This document shows, one piece after another, positions 1 through 11,974 of a stretch of DNA of 64,000 nt. Origin of the DNA: Gordionus sp. m RMFG-2023 (Eukaryota; Nematomorpha; Gordioida; Chordodea; Parachordodidae); contig NC_088778.1 in the NCBI RefSeq assembly GCF_954871325.1, positions 27,203,120 to 27,267,119 on the forward strand, written 5' to 3'. Under the pieces are notes generated by a model. It was given only the letters and a program-made list of their open reading frames with translations. It did no database searches and was not told the DNA's origin. Both the position numbers and the translations under genes were made by a program. The stretch's first letter is position 1. Every line of letters starts with the position of its first letter.

Positions 1-2735
1 TATTTTAAATCTTAATTGAGTAAATATTAAATGTTTGGCCAATTTCTATTTTGAAGATGTTAAAATATCCCGTGATGAACTACTAGCTGTGTGCAAATTG
101 TGGGTATAGAAGGGTTAAACATGGTTGATAATGTTCCAAAAATGCTATAAATGCTTCGCAAAATTTTAAACATATTTTAGATTATTTTTGCAATATATAA
201 AACAATTGTATATTTTTGCAACTCTACCCATTAGTACTTCTACCAATAAAAGTACATTTTCTTATTTAACACGGATAAAACATACCTGAAAAGTAGTATT
301 GTTAAATGACTTGATTTGAGCCGATTTTTAAAAACGGCTAATGCAATATTTTAATTAGAGCTAGGCCTCGAGATTTCGCTAATAGATGTTAAAACCCTTG
401 TGCCATATATATGCAAAATCTTCTGGCTTGCTTGATAGTTTTTTGGATAAAATAATGAGTTCGCCGTTTTTAAAAATCGGATCAAATTGAGCCGGTTAAC
501 ACTACTGAAGAATACTGATTGAATGGATTAGTCCTTCTTTATACATAAAGAGTTGACATTAAGCACTGATGAAATCTTTGAAATTTTAGCTCAATCCTAA
601 AGAAGATTGAATTTTTCACATTATAAATTAATTTTATAATATGCTTCTTTAATTTTCTCAAATTTATAATTCACCATATATTTTTTCCATCAATTATTTG
701 CAGGTTTATATATGTGCAATAATTCTTAAGAATATTTTTGCTAGATTAAAATTTACATTTCCGACATATTTTTTTTAAAAACTATAATTTAAATTTAAAT
801 ATCAAATTTTAAATGTTTGAAAAATTTATATCTTTTTTTTTACAAAATTATTTTTTGAGATATTTATTTTAGTGATTATTCATATCCTAAAAATATGTAC
901 TTAATATTTATATTTGAATTTGTGTATTAGAAATTCTCAATATTTTATAGTCAATAGTCCTAATAAATTCCTGAAACTTAAATATTCTTAAATAAGTGCA
1001 AGAAATTTTTTTTTTTTAATTTAAATTACCCGCCATTATACCTAGGAAATTTCTGCGTATGCGCCCTTTCATCTTACTCCTTACTTTAGATGCCTGTTAA
1101 ATTTTAAATATATTTCATTCAGATATCAAAAATTTCAGTTGAATCTTGAGTTAAGATATCATCATCTAATTAATATAAATTACATATTCAATAATTTAAA
1201 AGAAATTTATTTTGCCATTTTTATTACATTTTTATATTGTGCAATTAAAAAAAATCTATTCAATTTTCAAAATATTTTTTTTTTATAAATAATATACAAG
1301 AAAATTTTATATCATTCATTAATATTTGTTAAAATATTAGTCAAAATCAAAATATTTGAGAATTCGTATTATATTTAAAAATTTATTAAGGTTGCGTCTA
1401 AAATATCAAAAAATTGAATTCACAAACTTTCGAAACTTTGATCAAAATAAATAAATAATAATTCTAAATAAAAATAAAAACATGTCCTAACCTATGAGAC
1501 ATAATTCCAAAAATTTTTAAAAATTTCGAAAATTTAGCATGATTTTAAAATTTGCGAAAGTTTTGAAACTTTGGTTTTGGAGACAGCTTTTAAATCAAAT
1601 TATTCTCTCTATTACTTGAAACTAGAACTTTTAGAAAGGAACCAGAAAAAAATAATCTAATATCCAGAACCTCTTTTTTAAAAATTTGTAGAAGCAGGAA
1701 CCCTGTCTGCCTTTTGAAATTAAACTTGAACCTTATTAAAAAGATTTTTGAAATTTCTTATTAATAAAGTATGAAACCGGAAGCGCAAGCTAAAACACCA
1801 GAATCTGATTCTCATTTAAGAACCGAACTTTCTTTCATTCTTTCCTTCTATCTTTTTTGATAAATTATCTATTATTTTATGAAATAGATTTATTGAGGGT
1901 AGGAGGTCGATAGGTTTTTCAAGTGATAGATAAAATGATAATATGATTAAATAAATATATAACTGCGCTGGCGTTATTATGAATAGGAGGGCCAAATGGC
2001 AAGTCATACTTTAGGTAAATCTTGGAGCTACTTAATGAATATGTAAGCCATCTGGTTTATTTAAATAAGTTTATTAAAGTGTTATTTTATCGATACAAAA
2101 TTAGGAGAAGATAAATGCAAATTTATATTATTTAAAATAATTAGTCGAGATTTAATAGTAACAGTTAGTTAATCGATTAGGTGGTTTAATTGTACAAGTT
2201 GTTTTGATAGGTATTTGTTGTTATATAAATTATTGAGAAATTAGAATGAATATTTTATAGATTATATATAATACTATTGTTATAAGGATGATGAGGGGAT
2301 ATTTGAAAATGTTTCTTTCTTGGATTGCTACATTAGAAAGATAACCTCCATTAAGGAATTCGGATAAATCAGGCAATCATAACCACTTAGTTTACAGCCC
2401 AACTGTATTTAAGTCATGTCATATTCCAAGTATATATTATTTTCCTTTTTTGTTATCGATTTTTTTTAATGCTTATAATAATTCTTAATTTTTCCCCATT
2501 TTTTAAAATTTAATTTAAAAAATTTTTAAAAAAATTTTAAAAAAAATTAAAAACACAAAAGATATAATTACAAAATCAGATATTTATTAATTATACTCTA
2601 TAAATTATTTTAAACGAGAAATGAAAGAGACTTTAAACATTGCCCTTTGCTGATTCCTGAGATATTTAGATATTAAAATAAGAATAAAAGGAAGGAAAAA
2701 AACATCTTGCTAAAGTTTTCACTCAATAAAAAAAA
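1..2735. other. Gene-free AT-rich flank
   Basis: I see no coding exon on either strand. Apart from the family C element at 294-504, this holds A/T runs and degenerate repeat. About 110-265 resembles 23150-23315: both carry an 'aaaatgc...atgct' stretch followed by 'cacattttagatta' or 'catattttagatta' and a 'gcaactct' box. The 880-1060 part resembles 23980-24118 ('gtgtattagaaat', 'tagtcctaataaat') and ends in a 'gcgtatgcgc' box. Confidence 0.5.
294..504 (+). mobile_element. Family C MITE (TAGTGTTGTTAA ends), copy 1
   Basis: This is a non-coding foldback element of about 211 bp. The left end is TAGTATTGTTAA and the right end is TTAACACTA. Inner arms 'ttgatttgagccg' and 'caaattgagccgg', with 'aaaaacggctaa' against 'ttcgccgttttt', give a long hairpin. 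The flanks ctgaaaag and ctgaagaa are a plausible 8-bp duplication with two mismatches, as expected for hAT. Several further copies occur in the window. Confidence 0.7.
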
Positions 2736-3179
2736 ATGGTAAAATTTTCTACAAATAACAACGTCCATCCTTCACCTTATAGTCCCACAGGGAATATAAA
2801 TCTTAGCAACTTTCCCGAATCGTCCTTAGCGCCTAAATTAAAATTCAGCGTTTTGGATACAAGAAAATTGACAAAATTATGGCCAAAGAGCAAAGATGAA
2901 ATAGTTTCCTCCTCATCTAGTAGTACTAAATACGAAGAATTTAAATTTCTGATGCTATGTAACGGTGACGAGGTTAAAATCAATGATAAATTTTGGAGGT
3001 CTATGAAGATTTTCAATTTCGTAATTTACACAATAATCGGGTCCTTATTTGTCCTTATAACATTTCTATTGTACCAGATCATGTACAAGTAAAAATAAAT
3101 TCATTATATTATAATAATTTTTACAAGATCTCATTGCAGTGTTCTAACCAACGAACTTTTTGAAATGCGTCTTTTCTAA
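2736..3179 (+). CDS. Small single-pass membrane protein, two exons, function unknown
   Basis: I do not recognise this gene. The ATG at 2736 has an A at -3 and a G at +4. Exon 1 (2736-3088) is visibly richer in G+C than its surroundings. It encodes a polar, serine-rich cytosolic-type region (residues 1-88, with a run of six serines near 58-63), then WRSMKIFN and one hydrophobic helix of about 22 residues (about 96-117) ending YQIMY. A GT-AG intron of 51 nt (3089-3139, 'cattgcag' acceptor) joins in phase 2 to a short exon, 3140-3179, that adds VLTNELFEMRLF and a stop. Without splicing the protein would stop at 3092 after 118 residues; spliced it has about 130. AATAAA follows 14 nt after the spliced stop. 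This would be a type II or tail-anchored topology. I saw no signal peptide or enzyme motif. Confidence 0.6.
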
Positions 3180-3193
3180 TTGATGGGGTTATT

Positions 3194-3199
3194 AATAAA
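3194..3199 (+). promoter_or_regulatory. Polyadenylation signal AATAAA
   Basis: A canonical AATAAA lies 14 nt after the stop of the spliced small membrane-protein gene. It supports that gene being self-contained rather than the first exon of a long gene. In DNA this AT-rich the hexamer is common, so the weight is modest. Confidence 0.4.
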
Positions 3200-5787
3200 G
3201 TTCCTATACCAATAACCAATAAAAATGTCTATCGTTATTTAAAACTTTAATTCTATCCTTATCTTAAGATTATGGCAAAAATATTATATAATTATATATT
3301 CCAAGTGGATTGCTAAACTCTGCCCTGCTTATTTCGGTTCACTAAAATTTTTCGCACAAGTTCCCCGGACCGTTATTTAAATATTTTTCCGGCACATCCA
3401 GGCCTGATAATAATTTTTTACTCATTTCCAGACCCTTTATTTACTAAAAGTCACTGATTCGGACATTTTTGATATCTATATCTATTTCTTTTTAGATGTC
3501 AATTTAGGCTCTTTACTCTATAGTTTTCTATTTCTATAACAACCGTTTTATAAATCAATTGTTTTTTGATACCTGTATTGTGTACATTTGTAATTGAATC
3601 ATTTATAATTAATAACTTGGTTAAATATTTGATGAATCTTCTTTAATTTATAGATTTTAGTTATTTAGTTAGACAGCTCTTATATAAAGAAATAAGCATG
3701 CAATAACTTATTTTATTTTCCAAATATTATTCATCAAAATCAAAATATTAACTTAAAATACAAAAATATTTTATCAAAATTTAAATTTTAAGCAAAAATA
3801 ATAGATTTTCGAGCTATCCGGCCCGACCAGTTTATTTTTTACTTTTAATGGCCCAGCCATTTATAATTTTTTGCTGGCCGGATTTTTAAGCTTTGCGGGT
3901 CGGACATTCACATCTCAATTCCCATTGTTATATTAAGTGAATGTTTAACACGTTGTTTGAGATAATTTTGTAAATGGCATATTATCGTACTAAATTTGAA
4001 ATTAATCTTTAATATTGAAATACTCTTATTTTGTCTCTCCTTGTGGATTTAAAAAAAAAATATATAGTCGTTTTGCAGTGAGACCAACGATATATTACAT
4101 TATTATTATTATAAAACCTTTTAACTTTTCCTTATTATAATCATTTGATCTCAAAATCACAATGTTTTAGGTCAAAGATTTCCCGATTTATTTTAACCAA
4201 AATCCTTATCGATGTCCTAGTTGTGTAACAAAAAAGAATCCTACTTAACATTACTAACTACCTTTTACAAAAATTTCTTTCGTAAAATTTAAAAAAAAAA
4301 ATAAAATACGAAAAGCCGCCAAATGACTTAAAAACAAGACCATCTAATTTATATTTTGATAAATATTTTTTTTGCTAGAATTGTTTAGAGTAAAGGGTTA
4401 CTTAGCAAAACTTTAACAAGATTTCATATTTCATTTTTAAGTTTCCCGTTAGGAAAATAATATACGGCAGGGCGCGTACGCAGGAATTTGCTATGGCGAA
4501 AGGTAAGGGGGGGGGGTAAGAGGGGGGTATAATTAACTTTATTTAAAAGAATTATTCTAGAAATTATTTAAGAACATTTTAAATTTAAAATTTGCCTCAG
4601 TAAATCATGTAAAATATGAGAGATTCGATATCCCAAATGGATTCCATGTCCCATATAGACATATATATACGGATAATTACCATAGTTGTAAAATATTTTA
4701 TTAGAAAAGACATCAAATAAAGTTCGACTTGTAGGTTAAAATTTAAAAAAAAATGGATTATTAATTCCATTCATACATTTAGAGGCCCACAGAGGGTGGT
4801 GCTCAGCATATTCAATTTTTCAGCTTTTGTCCAATATTTCTAATTTAATAACTCATTTTATTTAGTTAAATGAAATAAAATTTGATATTTCCTCTGTCAT
4901 TTCGTATGATGAGGATTATAATGTTTCACATCCATTTTTTAAAAAAATTGTTCAAAAGAGCATTCAAGAAAAAAAAGGATTTCTTGTATTAAAAATAAAA
5001 ATTCACAATTTAATAATGCAAAATAAATTATTATCATTAAATTTTAAAATTTTTACTGTTGGATATGTAAGAATATAGTACAGAAGAATTCAAAAAAGTG
5101 GATATAGAACATTATAATACTTAACAGACGATTTATCACAGAAAAATTTCCGATTATCATTTTGTTTTGATAAAAGAAGAGAAAACATCATCACTTTCTA
5201 TAAGGGACCCGGAACGAATGCATTTTTGGTTCCAAAGCCGCCGTTTCCGGTCAAAAGATTTGTTCCATTCCAATTCCGTTCTATGTTACAGATCTCAGAA
5301 CCTTCCAGAACGCGTTCCTAAAAATATCTAATTTTATTTCTACTTTATTTTTAAACCAACTCCACATTATTTAAGTATTAATTAAAACATTTTATAAACG
5401 AACATCATTTATATTTGAACGAGAAAAAAAAACACCTCTCAAACTTGAATTGGCGATAATATTATCCATTAAAATATTAAATTTTTATTATACAATATTA
5501 ATTTTATAAAAAAACAAAGTAGCGTCACTAGGGGGTCAAGGCACACGGGCTAGAGCCCTCGGAAAAAATTTTAAGAACCCCCTAAAAAAATTTAAAAAAG
5601 GATACTTTGAAAATGGTAGCTAAAGAAAGGGTCATAAATTACTTAGATTTTAAAATATATTTAATATTATTTCAATATTTTTAATAATTATACTTGTTTG
5701 TGGTCGGGGCCAGATATTATTTAAAAATATATTAAAAAATAGGATAATTAAAATCTTGATATCATACCAATTCTACACTAGTAATAT
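3200..5787. other. Non-coding, degenerate repeats
   Basis: I saw no exon. At 3370-3440 and 3815-3910 there are weak copies of the GGCC-rich repeat type seen in families A and B. A G-run next to 'gcgtacg' lies at 4471-4528, and a GGTTCC-rich degenerate patch lies at about 5205-5320. Confidence 0.45.
4471..4528 (+). repeat. gcgtacgc box with long G-run
   Basis: The box 'gcgcgtacgcagg' is followed within 30 bases by runs of 10 and 6 G. The same combination, in either orientation, occurs near 17200-17230, 22062-22115 and 24086-24118, and without the G-run near 1050-1064. It is probably the end of a repeat family that I cannot classify. Confidence 0.5.
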
Positions 5788-5993
5788 CAGAGACCTACAG
5801 GCCCGGCCCCAAGCCTGGCCCGTGTACTCGGGCCGGGCTGTATATTTTAAAACCAAATATTTGAAATCGCCATTATTAGCTATAAAAATTAAAATAAAAT
5901 AAAATATTTTTTTAAAAAAAACCCGGCCGGGCTGAAAATTTTGAAAAAAAAATCCGGGTCGGGCCGTATAAATGGTACCTCTGCAGGTCTCTG
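5788..5993 (-). mobile_element. Family A hAT-type MITE, copy 1
   Basis: The terminal inverted repeats are CAGAGACCTACAGG and CTGCAGGTCTCTG. They are flanked by a perfect 8-bp duplication, agtaatat (5780-5787 and 5994-6001). Inside are GGCCCGG-rich arms around the conserved core 'cgccattattagctat'. The element is 206 bp and has no coding capacity. hAT transposases make 8-bp duplications, so a hAT origin is inferred. Confidence 0.85.
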
Positions 5994-5999
5994 AGTAAT

Positions 6000-8230
6000 A
6001 TAAAGTGTGGAAAAACACCATTTGACATAAAATTGGTAAGAATATTATCCATAACATTAAATTGGTAAGAATATTATCCATCTCTTATTATACAATATTA
6101 ATTTTATAATAAAAGAGTTATAAATTATTTAAAACATGATTAAAAAAATATCTAATTAAATTTCTACTTTATTAACTTGGCGAAATGAGTTGCTATTATT
6201 ATACCTACACTATGTATATGACATTTTATGTAATACTTATATCTGTGCGGTGGTGGTATTATAAATTTGAGTGAGAAAAAATACTACATATCATTAAATT
6301 ATTAATAATAATATACATTTAAATTTAGAACTTTAATTATACAATATTAATTTTATAATAAAACAGTAAAAATTATTTTAACATGATTAAAAAAATATCT
6401 AATTAAATTTCTGGTGATAATATACATTTGACTGAGCAAAAACCCAACTTAACATTAAATTGGTAAGAATATTCGCCAATGAAATTGTAAATTTTTACTA
6501 TATCATATTAATTTTAAGATAAAACAAGTTAAAATTATTTGATTTTTTAAGGTCTTAATTCTTAAAATAACATAAATAATACTAAATAAATTGGTAATAA
6601 AGTTTGAAGCAAACTTAATTAAAAAAAATAAAAAAGGAATATTTATAAATGAGCCATAATATATAATGATGGGCCGAGGTTACGCCATATTACGTTAGGC
6701 TATAGCACCAGCATATTTTTTTTGAAAAGATCTTCTTATGGAACTGACAAAATAAGGATAAGTAATGGTTTGAATATAGAATAAATTGTAACGTTTAATT
6801 TTATTTTTAGTATAATACAGTTATTTTTATCATTAATCCTTCCTTTTTTAGGAATTTAAATTTCCATATAAACAAATAGAATCAAAAATATTTATATTCT
6901 ATAAATCCTAGCGTATTTAGAAGAGAGCCATAGGTAGGGTTGCCAGATCCTGCTTAATGAAAAAAAGGACATTTAGAAAAAAATTAATTTTAAGCGATCA
7001 TTTATTTTTATTGCATAAACACTCCCATTTCCCTCCTAGTTTATCAAATATAGTCATTTGTTTTATATTAAAAACTTTTTTGTTAATTTTATTTATATTT
7101 TGCATCGCAACTATATTTAGATTTTAACCACAAAAAAAAATATTTTTTCGTTATAATTAAACATTTATGTTTTAAATATCTTATATATATATATATATTT
7201 TTTTTTTTCCGAGTATGTACTTTATTTTTATTATATTATAATAAGTATAATATTTTATAAAAATAACATAAAATAATTTAAATCGAATTAATCTATATAA
7301 CTTACAAATCACATTTATTTTTCATTTACATATGTTTTTCGTTATATATTTGGCCTTTTCTTTAAAAATTAATAAAACTGGTAGCATAAAAACGATTTAA
7401 AATTATATCGCATGCATTAAATTGATCTTATTAGAGTGCACGGATAATCTATTCTTCTCATTTGTTCATTTACTATCGAATAAAGAAAAGATTCTATCAA
7501 TTTTAGCATTATGAGCGGGTAAAGCAAAAAATAAAATTCGCTATGATTACCACTTCATTATGTCGTTCGAGGATGGAAATATCAGAAATAGGACCATGTT
7601 TGGTGAAGGGGAAGTTTTATATATTCAATACTACTCATTTTATTTGTAATAAATGAATTAATGTTGCTTTTTTTCGTACTCTTCAACATTTCTTCTATTC
7701 CGTTATTGAATATAACCTACTTTTGTAATCAAGGGAGTTAATTTGTGGTCTAGCCAATCATAACTATGGAACAAATTAGATTTTTGACATTATTTTTGGG
7801 AACGTTTCACAACTGTTCCGGGAACGTTCACTGGATAATCGTCACCATTCCTTTCACGTTTCATAATTTTTCCACTAATAAAAAAAGATTTAGGTTCGAA
7901 CCCCACCCTAGAGGTTTGAGATAGGCAGGTTTTTAGCCCGCCTGCCCACGTCCACCCGCTCAATCTCTGAGCTGAAGTGGGCAGATTTTCTAAAATATTT
8001 AAATCAATGGATGGGTGAATTTTAAATATTTTTTCAGTCAAAATATGCACAAATTAAAAAAAAATTTAAATTTCAAATTACACATTTTATAAGTGTAATT
8101 AAAAAAAATTTATTAAAATAAATAAATAAAAAGCCAAACTTAGCGCGCGAATGAATTTTTAAAAAAAGTTATTAGTGGTTGGGCAAAAGTTTGCTGGCTT
8201 GCTAGCTAAAAACCGCCCATTGCAAAAAAC
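6000..8230. other. Non-coding AT-rich stretch
   Basis: I saw no supported gene. An A/T microsatellite lies at about 7178-7200. The patch at 7797-7975 holds short GC-richer repeat sequence with a tRNA-like box B ('ggttcgaacccc', near 7892), but I could not find a convincing box A. Confidence 0.4.
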
Positions 8231-8234
8231 TACC

Positions 8235-8438
8235 TAGTGTTGTTAAACGGTTCGATTTGAGCCGTTTTAAAAAAAAGGCTAACTCAGTATATTATTCATA
8301 ATATTACGCAAGCCTGAATAGATGGCACAAAGGTTTGGACACCTATTAGCTAAATCTCAAGGCATGGGCAATGTTTCTCTGGCTAAAATATGGAGTTAGC
8401 CGTTTTTAAAAATCAAATCGGACCGGTTAACAACACAG
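8235..8438 (+). mobile_element. Family C MITE, copy 2
   Basis: The left end is TAGTGTTGTTAAACGG and the right end is CCGGTTAACAACACA. The body matches the other family C copies, with 'ggctaact' arms and an internal 'aggtttggacacctattagc' block. It is non-coding. Confidence 0.75.
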
Positions 8439-9011
8439 CCTCTACCCCTCCCTGCTCAATTTTCTTAAAATTTTAAGGCTCATTTTGAAGTTAACATTGG
8501 GTCGCGATCAGCAAAATTTTCGGCCGTAAAAATTTGGCTCCAAAAATTTCCTTAGTCAGGCAGGTCATTATTCTTATTTTTTTTTTTTAAAAAAAAATCG
8601 TGTTATAAGAATTTTTAACAATCGATATTTTTTTTTTGTATCCAATCTTTTAAATAATTTTGGTTTTTATAAATTAATTAAAATTAAATATACCAAATAT
8701 TTTATTTTGTCTTTTAACAAACGAAAAATATTTTTGCCAGTTATCTTTAAAATTCAACTTTTTAAAAAAAAAAAAATGTTTCTTCTTTTAGGTAGCGTGA
8801 CTGGAATTTTTATTTACCATGATTGAAAAAATAGTAATTTTATAGGAGTCTGTGTTGTTGGAATTGTTTTTTTTTTTTAGAAAATTCATAAATCTAAGAT
8901 TATATATATATATTTGTCGATACCGCGCGTGTTCGAAACCCGGGTTTGCAAAGGTGATTTTCACTCAACTCTTGGAGCAAAAAAGATGATTAATATCAAA
9001 GTTTAAAAGCC

Positions 9012-9273
9012 TTAGGCCTCACTTATAACAAAGGCGTTATGTTCAGCGTAGCGTTATTCAACGCAGCGTTATCACAGCTGATTCCATTTTCTAAAATAGA
9101 GATAAAATTATTTTATATATCATTTTAAGAAAAATCATATTACCTTTTTATCGAATTCGCTATTATTTTAGCAACTCATCGCATTATATGTTTTTCAAAT
9201 TTTATCATAGCGTTATCATTCATAAAGCTTCATATTTATACATTTAACGCAACGCTTGAACACTGAGGCCTTA
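9012..9273 (+). mobile_element. Family E foldback element, copy 1
   Basis: The ends are 'taggcctcacttat' and 'cactgaggcctta'. The arms carry 'aacgcagcgttatcacagct' on the left and 'taacgcaacgctt' on the right. A second copy in opposite orientation lies at about 42424-42702 and shares the blocks 'gataaaattatt', 'tcgaattcg' and 'cagctgatt'. It has no coding capacity. I do not know the superfamily. Confidence 0.65.
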
Positions 9274-9774
9274 CTTAAATTTTATCTTTAATTAATGCTA
9301 TATCCTTCACAATGAATTCGTAAGGTTAAATATAACATCTTTAAATAGTTATGATCCTTTTAAAATTTTAGACTATGTTTGGTAATCACCTTGGAGTCAT
9401 TTTTAATTTATGACTTATAAAGGTATCAAACGGGAATGTGAAATTATTGCCTGATTCTGATTACGATTGAGCTCATTGTCGGTATCATAAATAAATACAA
9501 ATATAAGAAAAAATATTTAAAGAGCACTAAATTTTTGATTAATTTATTATTATAATTAGATTTAATTTTTTATGTAATCAACGAAATACAGTGATACATC
9601 ACATGTGTCTTATTTCAATAATATATCAAAATAAATTTAAAGAAATATGTTTTTTTAAATTTTAATGCATATTTAATAATATAATAAAATTTAATTATAG
9701 AAGGATTAATATTTCACCGAGAAAAAAATAACAGAAACTTCGTTCAAATAATTTTTTAGTTGCAATATCTGAAC

Positions 9775-10075
9775 TAATGATCTGCATCGGGCCTAATTTT
9801 TCAAGCCCGGCCCGAACCCAAAATTTTTTTAAAAAAATTTACCGGCCCGGCCAGGCCCTAATTTATTTAAATATAGAAGTTAATTTTTATAATTACTTAG
9901 ACATATAGCGTTTAGTTTCAATAAATTAAATCAAAAATTTTTATTTTACATAAAAAATTCAATATAAAATTGATAAATTTAGATATATTTAATAAAATTT
10001 CCAAGGTCCGACCCGACCCGGCCCAAACCCGATTATTTTAAATAGAATTAGGCCCCCTAACTTTGCAGATCTCTA
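9775..10075 (+). mobile_element. Family B hAT-type MITE, copy 1
   Basis: The element runs from TAATGATCTGCATCGGGCC to CTTTGCAGATCTCTA and is flanked by a perfect 8-bp duplication, atctgaac (9767-9774 and 10076-10083). Inside are 'aagcccggcccgaa' arms and a conserved AT-rich centre with 'aattcaatataaaattga'. It is non-coding, 301 bp. Confidence 0.9.
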
Positions 10076-10107
10076 ATCTGAACCTCCTATAATGAGAAAT
10101 TAGCAGA

Positions 10108-10228
10108 TACTGCCTAACCCTGCATACACAGTTGGCGCGAATTCGTGGTGTAGAAAACAAAAATAAAGCGTATTTTTTATAATTCACAGCGAATTCCCAC
10201 TAACTATGAATGAGGGGTTAGGCAGTAC
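10108..10228 (+). mobile_element. Family D short palindromic element, copy 1
   Basis: This near-palindrome runs from 'actgcctaaccctgcatac' to 'gaatgaggggttaggcagt'. The inner arms are 'gcgcgaattcgtgg' and 'cacagcgaattccc'. Related copies lie at 17855-17985, 27607-27717 and 40433-40530. Confidence 0.6.
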
Positions 10229-10506
10229 CGAGCAAATTGGTATATTGTTTATTTATTTTGGTTAGATGCCAAATTTGGTTATAATTATCAGTTGTGCTAC
10301 CATATCGCGTTACTTTTTAAAAAAAATAGCTGTAACTAGCTATTAATTAAGAAAGTAGCGAAGTATTATATAATAAATACACATAAAAATTATTAAATTA
10401 TATTTATAATTAATTCTAAAAGCATAGTTTTTTTTATTTAATTTTGAAATTTAAATTTATATTTAAAAATTATAAATCTTATTTTCAAAATAATTTAAAA
10501 TTTTAA

Positions 10507-10671
10507 ATGTCGACGATAGAGATTGATATTGAAGATAATGTTGGTAAAGATCATATAAGCAAAATAATTTCCCTGAAAAATGATGATATTATCGAATTTT
10601 CTTTTCCTGAATTCGTAAAATATTTTAATCTCGATAAAAATTTTAACACAGGGTATAAATTTAAATTTTAA
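10507..10671 (+). CDS. Candidate short ORF or first exon, unrecognised
   Basis: This open frame of 54 codons begins MSTIEIDIEDNVGKDH and is acidic, with FSFPEFVKYFNLDKNFNT near its end. Its composition is protein-like compared with the surrounding A/T runs. A possible donor (ACAG|GGTATA region) lies near its end. I know no homologue. It could be an exon of the gene containing the downstream cyclase exons, a remnant of a mobile element, or chance. Confidence 0.22.
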   Translation: MSTIEIDIEDNVGKDHISKIISLKNDDIIEFSFPEFVKYFNLDKNFNTGYKFKF

Positions 10672-11101
10672 GAGTGCCAGAAAATTTTATCAACAAACAA
10701 GAATAGTAGCTTCAACGAGGAAACATTTTAGAGTAATATATCATATAAATATAATATAAAGTCGAGCCCAATATTTAACTTTAAAATAATTTGAATCATA
10801 GCTGTATCTATAACAGTTTTTGAGCCAGATGAGTTTATGTGAAAGTGTTGACTTTCTGGCCCAGTTCAAACATGGTACGTTTCAACTGGCCATAAGATAT
10901 TATTCAAGAATTATATCATAAATTAAAAATTACAATAAATAATTAATATTAACATTTCATTTTACCATCAGACTCATCTATTCAATAATAATATATCATA
11001 AATTATTATCTGGATGTTGAACATTTAAAAATTAACCACTCATCTATTCATATATTTATAAATTTCATCGAAACATGCTAAATACTTATTTCAATCCTTA
11101 G

Positions 11102-11233
11102 TCTGGCATAGCCAGTCACATGGCCATTTATGCCACTTATCTCTGCATAACTTTTATTCTAACTATAACACAGCACTTTATGGATTATCACTTCTATCAA
11201 TTATCAGAATTCCTCAATAATCCAGCCCAATAA
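11102..11233 (+). CDS. Candidate exon with hydrophobic helix, unrecognised
   Basis: After a good acceptor ('ttatttcaatccttag') the phase 0 frame encodes 43 residues, with ATYLCITFILTIT then HFMDYHFYQLSEFL, before a TAA. There is no GT donor inside, so it would have to be terminal or be a pseudo-exon. It lies about 2.7 kb upstream of the first certain cyclase exon on the same strand. The residue composition is coding-like, but I have no family match. Confidence 0.2.
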   Translation, partial: SGIASHMAIYATYLCITFILTITQHFMDYHFYQLSEFLNNPAQ

Positions 11234-11545
11234 TTTTTTGCTCATCCTATATTAAAATTTTTAGACGTTATCCGGGCATTGCAAACCTCTACTCTCAACA
11301 AAATAAAAGTAATGACAAAAAAGAAATATTTTTCGCCATTATTCCTTATTTAAATAAATAAACAATATGACAAATTTTATAAAAAAAAAATTTATCTTCT
11401 ATCTGGTAGAATTAATAATTATATCTGATCTAAATCTATATACCACGTACCAATTAATTTGGTGTGTTTGTAAGTATACCTCATAAATTTTTGAATTTAA
11501 AATGTCTTTGTTTTGAAATTGTAACTATAAAACTGACATTGTAAT

Positions 11546-11965
11546 TAGTGATCTGCATCGGGCCTAATTTTTCAAGCCCGGCCTAGCCCGAAATTTTTTT
11601 AAAAAAGTTTTGCCGGCCCGGCCCGAACCTGAAATTTTTTTTAAAAAGTTTTGCCGGCCCGAATTTATTTAAATGTAGAAATCAATTTTTATAATTATTC
11701 AAAATAAAAGACATATGTTATATGTCGTTTAGTTTCAATAAATAAAATAAAATATTTTTATTTTACATAAAAAATTCAATATAAAATTAATAAATTTAGA
11801 TATATTTAAAAAAATTTCCAAAGTCCGACCCGACCCGGCCCGAATTTTTTTATAAAAATAATCGGCCCGGCCCAACCCAATTATTTTAAATAAAATTAGG
11901 CCCGAGTCCAGCCCGTCCGTTCGGGCCGGCCGGGTACGGGTTGGGCCTAACTTTGCAGATCTCTA
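11546..11965 (+). mobile_element. Family B hAT-type MITE, copy 2
   Basis: The ends are TAGTGATCTGCATCGGGCC and GGCCTAACTTTGCAGATCTCTA, with a perfect 8-bp duplication, attgtaat (11538-11545 and 11966-11973). It has repeated GGCCCG arms and the family B centre ('catatgttatatgtcg', 'attttacataaaaaattca'). It is the longest intact-looking plus-strand copy, 420 bp. Confidence 0.92.
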
Positions 11966-11974
11966 ATTGTAATA

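Noticed and set aside
2777-3016. Open frame of 79 codons on the minus strand
   Set aside because: It is the antisense shadow of the small membrane-protein exon. Splicing signals, polyadenylation signal and start context all support the plus strand.
5773-6081. Minus-strand frame of 102 codons
   Set aside because: It is translation of the family A MITE, whose boundaries and target duplication explain the sequence.
7178-7200. AT dinucleotide run
   Set aside because: An ordinary microsatellite in AT-rich DNA, not worth a separate feature.
7790-8050. Minus-strand frame of 86 codons and a GGTTCGAACCCC box
   Set aside because: The frame has no family likeness and covers degenerate repeat. The box B has no credible box A upstream, so I did not call a tRNA or SINE.
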